Shown here: positions 5,173 to 10,293 of the stretch, piece after piece
How positions within the stretch are numbered: position 1 is the stretch's first letter
How the letters are laid out: each line of letters starts with the position of its first letter
Source: JBBQRS01 sp038214535
GTDB taxonomy: Bacteria; Chloroflexota; Anaerolineae; CG2-30-64-16
NCBI GenBank assembly: GCA_038214535.1
Contig: JBBQRS010000144.1
Location: 1 to 10,293 of the forward strand
DNA: 10,293 nt
Direction: 5' to 3'
Translations under genes and position numbers: made by a program
The notes under the pieces: generated by a model
Database searches by the model: none
Told to the model about the DNA's origin: nothing
What the model saw: only the letters and a program-made list of their open reading frames with translations

Positions 5173-7035
5173 ATGCCGAGGCGAATTGAATCGTTGCTGG
5201 CCGACCCGCGCTTTCGCCGCGAGGTTGCGGCGAACGAGATCGCGCCGCCCGCCGCGCTGGCGGATATTTTCATGGGCGCGCCCGCGTTTGACGTGCAGCC
5301 GCCCGACCGGCCCATGCGACCGCCTGTGCTGGAGGCCGTGGTGCTGCTGCATGGCCGCCCCTCGCTGCTGATCCGCAAAGACCGGTTCGAGCTGCCCAAT
5401 TCGGGCGTGTGGGCCGATGTGCTGAGCGCGCACCGCGACCTGATCGAGGCGCGCCTGCCCGCCGTGGGCCGCATCGAGGTGGACGACGGCGCGGGCTACC
5501 GCCATTCCGGCACAGGCTGGGTGATCGCCGAGGGCGTCATCGCTACCAATCGGCACGTCGCGGAAATCTTCGCCCGCAAGCGGGGCGATGGCGGCGATTT
5601 TCTCATGACCTTCCTGGGGACGCCGTATCGCGCGCGCATTGACTTCCGCGAGGAATACGAGGAGACGGAACACTTCGAGGTACCTATCGAGGAAGTCATC
5701 TTCCTGGAGGACGCGGATCGCGCCCTGCCCGATATCGCGCTACTCCGGCTGGCGAAACACGGCGGCCTGCCCGCGCCGATCCCTCTGCTCCAGACGCCGC
5801 CCCGGTCGCGCGCCGACGTCGCCGTGATCGGCTATCCCGCCTTCGATCCGCGCTACGGCCTCAGCGCCGAGGAAGCGGCCCGCGCCGTCTTCGGCGCGGT
5901 CTACGATGTCAAGCGCCTCAGCCCCGGCAGCCTGGTGGGCGAGGATGGGGCGAGCTGGTTCTTCGCGCACGACGCCACGACTCTGGGCGGCAACTCCGGT
6001 TCCGTGGTTTTAGATGTGGAGACGGGCTACGCCGTGGGGATGCACTTCTCCGGCAGCTTCCTCGAATCGAATTACGCCGTGCGCGCGACGGTGCTGCTCG
6101 ATCAGGCGGCAGGCCACGCCGTGTCGGTGGTCAAGCGCGAGAAGCTGCCGCCGGTGCAGGTCGTCGGGCCGGAGGTCGTCGAAGAGGCGCCGCCGGAAAG
6201 CTACACCGACCGGGAGGGCTATCGCGAGGACTTCCTGGGCGACGGCCTGTGCGCCCCCTTGCCCGTGGTCAATGAGGAGCAACAGGCCGCGGTGCTGCGC
6301 TTCACCGACCCCGTCACCGGCGAGCCGACCGATACGCTCAAGTACACCCACTTCTCGGTGGTGATGAACGCCCCGCGCCGCATGTGCATCTATTCCGCGG
6401 TGAACATTGACGGCAAGGCGGCCATCTCCGTGAAGGGCCGGCGGCCCGGCTGGCGGCTCGATTCGCGGATCCCCACCGAGAGCCAGATCATCAAGGAGTG
6501 CTACGGCCTGGAGTCGGACGGCAAATTCAGCCGCGGCCACATGACGCGCCGTGAAGACCCTAACTGGGGCGACGATGCGCTCAAGGCGAACGCCGACACG
6601 TTCCACGCGCCCAACGCCACCCCGCAGATTCAACCCTTCAACGCGGGGATCTGGAATACCCTGGAGGACTATGCGCTGGAGCACGCCCGGCAAGACGATA
6701 TGCGCATCTGCGTCTTCACCGGCCCGCTTTTCACCGAAGATGACCCGGAATACTTCGGCGTCAGGGTTCCCATCCGCTTCTGGAAGGTGATCGCGTTCGT
6801 CCACGACGAAACGGGTGCGCTGTGCGCCACGGGTTACACGATGTCGCAGCAAGACTTTTTGCCCGGCGAGGAGTTCGTCTTCGGCCGCTTCCAGACCTAC
6901 CAGACGCCGTTGGCCGAAATCGAGGCGCTGGCGGGCGTCTCCTTCGGCCCGCTGACTGCGCTCGACCCGATGCGGATCGTCGAGGAAGCGCCGCCCGCGC
7001 CGTTGCGTTCGATGGAGGAGATTCGTTTCGCGTGA
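5173..7035 (+). CDS. Trypsin-like serine protease fused to DNA/RNA non-specific endonuclease
   Basis: This 620-residue two-domain enzyme begins with a helical N-terminus of about 100 residues. A chymotrypsin-fold protease follows: GTGWVI then ATNRHVAE (His128), DIALLRL (Asp187) and LGGNSGSVV (Ser275), a complete catalytic triad. After a proline/glutamate-rich linker (about 325-350) comes an EndoG/NucA-type nuclease (about 355-590). FSRGHMTRREDPNWG contains the active His456; the usual DRGH reads SRGH. NATPQIQPFNAGIWNTLE supplies Asn490, the expected metal ligand, and Glu498. No signal peptide or membrane segment is visible, so the protein is probably cytoplasmic. Start ATG 5173 is set by AGGAGG at 5160-5165, 7 nt upstream. 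Such a fusion suggests a toxic effector in which proteolysis may activate or accompany nucleic-acid degradation. Its partner and trigger are unknown. Confidence 0.88.
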   Translation: MPRRIESLLADPRFRREVAANEIAPPAALADIFMGAPAFDVQPPDRPMRPPVLEAVVLLHGRPSLLIRKDRFELPNSGVWADVLSAHRDLIEARLPAVGRIEVDDGAGYRHSGTGWVIAEGVIATNRHVAEIFARKRGDGGDFLMTFLGTPYRARIDFREEYEETEHFEVPIEEVIFLEDADRALPDIALLRLAKHGGLPAPIPLLQTPPRSRADVAVIGYPAFDPRYGLSAEEAARAVFGAVYDVKRLSPGSLVGEDGASWFFAHDATTLGGNSGSVVLDVETGYAVGMHFSGSFLESNYAVRATVLLDQAAGHAVSVVKREKLPPVQVVGPEVVEEAPPESYTDREGYREDFLGDGLCAPLPVVNEEQQAAVLRFTDPVTGEPTDTLKYTHFSVVMNAPRRMCIYSAVNIDGKAAISVKGRRPGWRLDSRIPTESQIIKECYGLESDGKFSRGHMTRREDPNWGDDALKANADTFHAPNATPQIQPFNAGIWNTLEDYALEHARQDDMRICVFTGPLFTEDDPEYFGVRVPIRFWKVIAFVHDETGALCATGYTMSQQDFLPGEEFVFGRFQTYQTPLAEIEALAGVSFGPLTALDPMRIVEEAPPAPLRSMEEIRFA

Positions 7036-7039
7036 GGGG

Positions 7040-7069
7040 TTGACAGGAGCCTTCCGAGCGGTATATAAT
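7040..7069 (+). promoter_or_regulatory. Near-consensus promoter of the T-box/valS operon
   Basis: TTGACA (7040-7045) and TATAAT (7064-7069) are separated by 18 bp. Both hexamers match the sigma-70 consensus exactly. Transcription should start near 7076. The -35 lies only four bases after the stop codon of the protease-nuclease gene. Confidence 0.85.
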
Positions 7070-7199
7070 CGCCTCAATAGAATAATGACTGTGAACCGGA
7101 GGAGTAGGCGGCAAGCCATCGCCAGAGAACGGGGGTCAACGGGTGCAAGCCCCCCTCGATGTGAGCGCCGCTGAAGGTCGCCGGGGAGTCGGGCGGCTG

Positions 7200-7365
7200 A
7201 TAGCTGATAGCAGCAGAGGTAGGTCGCCACGGGTATGCCCGTTATAGCTCAGAGTGGGCAATGCGGCGTATAGCCGATAGCGAATAGCTGACAGCTATGG
7301 CAAATCGTTGAGAGTCTTGCCATCGGCCATCAGCTATAAGTCATCCGCTATCTGCTATCAGCTAT
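7200..7365. repeat. Nested inverted repeats inside the T-box linker
   Basis: The outer arms ATAGCTGATAGCA (7200-7212) and TGCTATCAGCTAT (7353-7365) are perfect 13-bp complements. Inside lie three more complementary pairs in order: GATAGCG 7276-7282 with CGCTATC 7346-7352, TAGCTGA 7285-7291 with TCAGCTA 7330-7336, and ATGGCAA 7297-7303 with TTGCCAT 7317-7323. These form one long interrupted hairpin within the leader. The GATAGC/GCTATC units look like a genomic spacer repeat that has expanded in, or inserted into, the riboswitch linker. Confidence 0.75.
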
Positions 7366-7390
7366 TTGCCAAACAAGGTGGCACCGCGGA

Positions 7391-7431
7391 GCGTCCTTCC
7401 GTCCTTGAGACGGAGGGCGCTTTTTATTTTC
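7391..7431 (+). terminator. T-box intrinsic terminator
   Basis: GCGTCCTTCCGTC (7391-7403) pairs with GACGGAGGGCGC (7409-7420) with one bulge and a G-T pair around loop CTTGA, followed by TTTTTATTTT. Its 5' arm is needed for the competing antiterminator with AAGGTGGCACCGCGG, so it should be overridden when uncharged tRNA binds. Confidence 0.9.
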
Positions 7432-7443
7432 GTAAAACTGGTG

Positions 7444-7480
7444 TATACTGCGTGTGCCACTATGGTGGCATGGTGGCACA
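7444..7480 (+). promoter_or_regulatory. Candidate internal promoter and operator of the toxin-antitoxin pair
   Basis: TATACT at 7444-7449 could be a -10 element, although no good -35 stands at the right distance. Immediately downstream, TGTGCCAC (7453-7460) and GTGGCACA (7473-7480) form an 8-bp inverted repeat, with an extra half-site TGGTGGCA at 7463-7470. Such a site between -10 and start codon fits autorepression by the ribbon-helix-helix antitoxin encoded next. Confidence 0.5.
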
Positions 7481-7501
7481 TTGCGGGGTTGGAGGCGTGA
7501 G

Positions 7502-7834
7502 ATGAGCGAGGAAAAGGTAAAACTGACCGTTCGGCTGCCGAAACACGTGCATCAGGCGTTGAAAGAGCGCGCGATCGAGCACGACGTCTCGCTGAATCAG
7601 GCGCTGGTAGACGCGCTGCAAACTGAGCTCGCGCCCGCCGCGCCGGTTGAGGAGACGGAAGGCGAGCGCTTCGAACGGGTACTGCGCGAAAGCGGGCTGC
7701 TTGTTGAAATGGGGCCGGAATGGGATAAGTTGATTGGCGATGAGGCAAGTATTCCCAGCGCTGAAGAAGTGCGGAAGATGCTCGGGGATATCCCGTTGTC
7801 GGATTGGATCATCGAAGATCGAGGGCCGCGTTGA
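7502..7834 (+). CDS. Ribbon-helix-helix antitoxin (Arc/CopG-like)
   Basis: This 110-residue protein probably neutralises the PIN toxin encoded next and binds DNA as a dimer. Residues about 5-43 form the ribbon-helix-helix: KVKLTVRLPKHVHQAL as strand and first helix, then ERAIEHDVSLNQALVDALQTEL as turn and second helix. The acidic C-terminal half (EETEGERFERVL, SIPSAEEVRKML, DWIIEDRG) is likely the toxin-wrapping tail. Start ATG 7502 follows GGAGG (7491-7495) by 6 nt. A GTG at 7454 is in frame but lies within the palindrome and adds an unlikely tail. Its stop codon overlaps the toxin start. The gene lies between a T-box terminator and valS, an unusual place for a toxin-antitoxin gene. Confidence 0.85.
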   Translation: MSEEKVKLTVRLPKHVHQALKERAIEHDVSLNQALVDALQTELAPAAPVEETEGERFERVLRESGLLVEMGPEWDKLIGDEASIPSAEEVRKMLGDIPLSDWIIEDRGPR

Positions 7835-8322
7835 ATATCTCAGCTCTCTACCTTGATTCCAGCGTCCTGGTGAAGTACTACATCGCTGAACGTGGCAGCG
7901 CATGGATCGCAAGTCAACTGGACGCCAAAGCACCGAACGACGAGCCGCTGCATCGTACTGTGACCATTCACTTGAGCAACGTAGAAGTGGTTTGCGCGTT
8001 GGAACGTGCATACCGAAGTGGTCGCATTGATGCTGATGAGCTTGCATCTGCCCGGCGGCGCTTTTTGTTGGATATGCGTCAGCGTTACCGTGTCATTGAC
8101 GCAGATCTGAGCGTGACACTATTAGCCGTTGAACTGGCTCAACGCCACCCGCTGCGTGCTTATGATGCAATCCACCTGGCGGCTGCGTTGGATATTACGA
8201 CTCAGGCGCATAATGCCGGGCTGCCCCCACTGGTCTTCGTCAGCGCCGATGTGGGGCTGTTGGCCGCGGCCCGCGCCGAGGGGCTGGCGACCGAAAACCC
8301 GAATGACCATGACAATGTGTGA
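7831..8322 (+). CDS. PIN-domain toxin (VapC-like ribonuclease)
   Basis: The predicted 163-residue PIN nuclease is likely the toxin partner. The N-terminal YLDSSVLVKYY gives the first acidic residue Asp9. NVEVVCALERA supplies Glu52, RAYDAIHLAAAL Asp112 and VFVSADVGLLAAARAEGL Asp140, a full VapC-type metal-binding set. VapC enzymes generally cut tRNA or rRNA at single sites. I favour TTG 7831 as start: it overlaps the antitoxin stop (TTGA), has GAGGG at 7821-7825 five nt upstream, and places YLDSS where VapC proteins start. Another in-frame TTG at 7804 would add nine residues. The stop precedes valS by 22 nt, so the toxin is probably co-transcribed with valS. The catalytic residues look intact, so it is not obviously a decayed gene. 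Confidence 0.88.
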   Translation: MNISALYLDSSVLVKYYIAERGSAWIASQLDAKAPNDEPLHRTVTIHLSNVEVVCALERAYRSGRIDADELASARRRFLLDMRQRYRVIDADLSVTLLAVELAQRHPLRAYDAIHLAAALDITTQAHNAGLPPLVFVSADVGLLAAARAEGLATENPNDHDNV

Positions 8323-8344
8323 CGATAACAGAGGAGAGTGACCC

Positions 8345-10293
<1,949 letters not shown>

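Larger units (their letters stand above)
7076..7431 (+). ncRNA. T-box leader, probable valine-tRNA sensor
   Basis: This leader RNA reads uncharged tRNA and switches between termination and antitermination. Stem I carries the AGAGA motif (7124-7128) and the GGTGCAAGCCCC apical segment (7142-7153). The 3' side reads CTGAAGGTCGCCGGGGAG, which places a GUC valine codon at 7177-7179 in the specifier position (GAA-N-codon). A stem III-like hairpin ACGGG/CCCGT (7229-7242) follows. The hallmark T-box bulge AAGGTGGCACCGCGG is at 7375-7389, directly before the terminator. The downstream valS agrees with the valine specifier. The next genes, however, are a toxin-antitoxin pair, so these would be induced together with valS on valine limitation. 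The linker between stem I and the antiterminator is longer than usual and repeat-filled. Confidence 0.92.

Noticed and set aside
6010..7230. Minus-strand open frame of 406 codons
   Set aside because: It is antisense to the protease-nuclease and extends over the T-box promoter and leader; no domain is recognised.
7454..7501. GTG 7454 as antitoxin start
   Set aside because: It lies inside the inverted repeat and lacks a ribosome site, while ATG 7502 has GGAGG at ideal spacing and starts directly before the ribbon-helix-helix.

Overview
This is a GC-rich bacterial window with several compact gene blocks. The mix suggests Chloroflexota (Anaerolineae-like): a T-box-controlled valS, a cellular diversity-generating retroelement (DGR), a PfkB sugar kinase, and short GATAGCTGATAGC-type intergenic repeats. 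No marker gene proves this, so the taxonomy is an inference.

Region 1 (1-3320) is a complete DGR. It contains a KAP-type P-loop NTPase fused to a C-terminal FGE-sulfatase/C-type-lectin-fold domain (5' end outside the window) whose last codons form the variable repeat (VR). Downstream of the VR are GC-rich hairpins, then a DGR-type reverse transcriptase (RT), an overlapping avd gene, and the template repeat (TR), which starts a few bases after avd. Aligned base by base, TR 3199-3313 and VR 1511-1625 differ at 17 positions, and 16 of these are adenines in TR. This is the signature of adenine-directed mutagenic retrohoming. The system should rewrite about 15 codons of the lectin-like surface of an apparently cytoplasmic NTPase, which resembles a self/non-self or conflict receptor.

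Region 2 (3320-3860) has no convincing gene. It holds GC-rich hairpins and a roughly 230-bp element built from nine copies of GTAGAC/GTCTAC in inverted arrangement, followed by a promoter and a palindromic operator for the next gene.

Region 3 (3900-7035) encodes a PfkB-family sugar kinase (2-keto-3-deoxygluconate-kinase-like). After a repeat-bearing spacer comes a 620-residue protein joining a trypsin-like serine protease to a DNA/RNA non-specific (EndoG/NucA-type) endonuclease. This looks like a two-warhead effector and may belong functionally with the KAP/DGR receptor, though that is speculative.

Region 4 (7040-10293) is an aminoacyl-tRNA synthetase operon with an unusual layout. A near-consensus promoter drives a T-box leader with a GUC (valine) specifier candidate, and the leader linker is enlarged by nested inverted repeats. 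A ribbon-helix-helix antitoxin and a PIN-domain (VapC-like) toxin with their own candidate operator come next. valS follows and runs off the 3' end. The toxin-antitoxin pair thus sits between the amino-acid sensor and the synthetase it should control.
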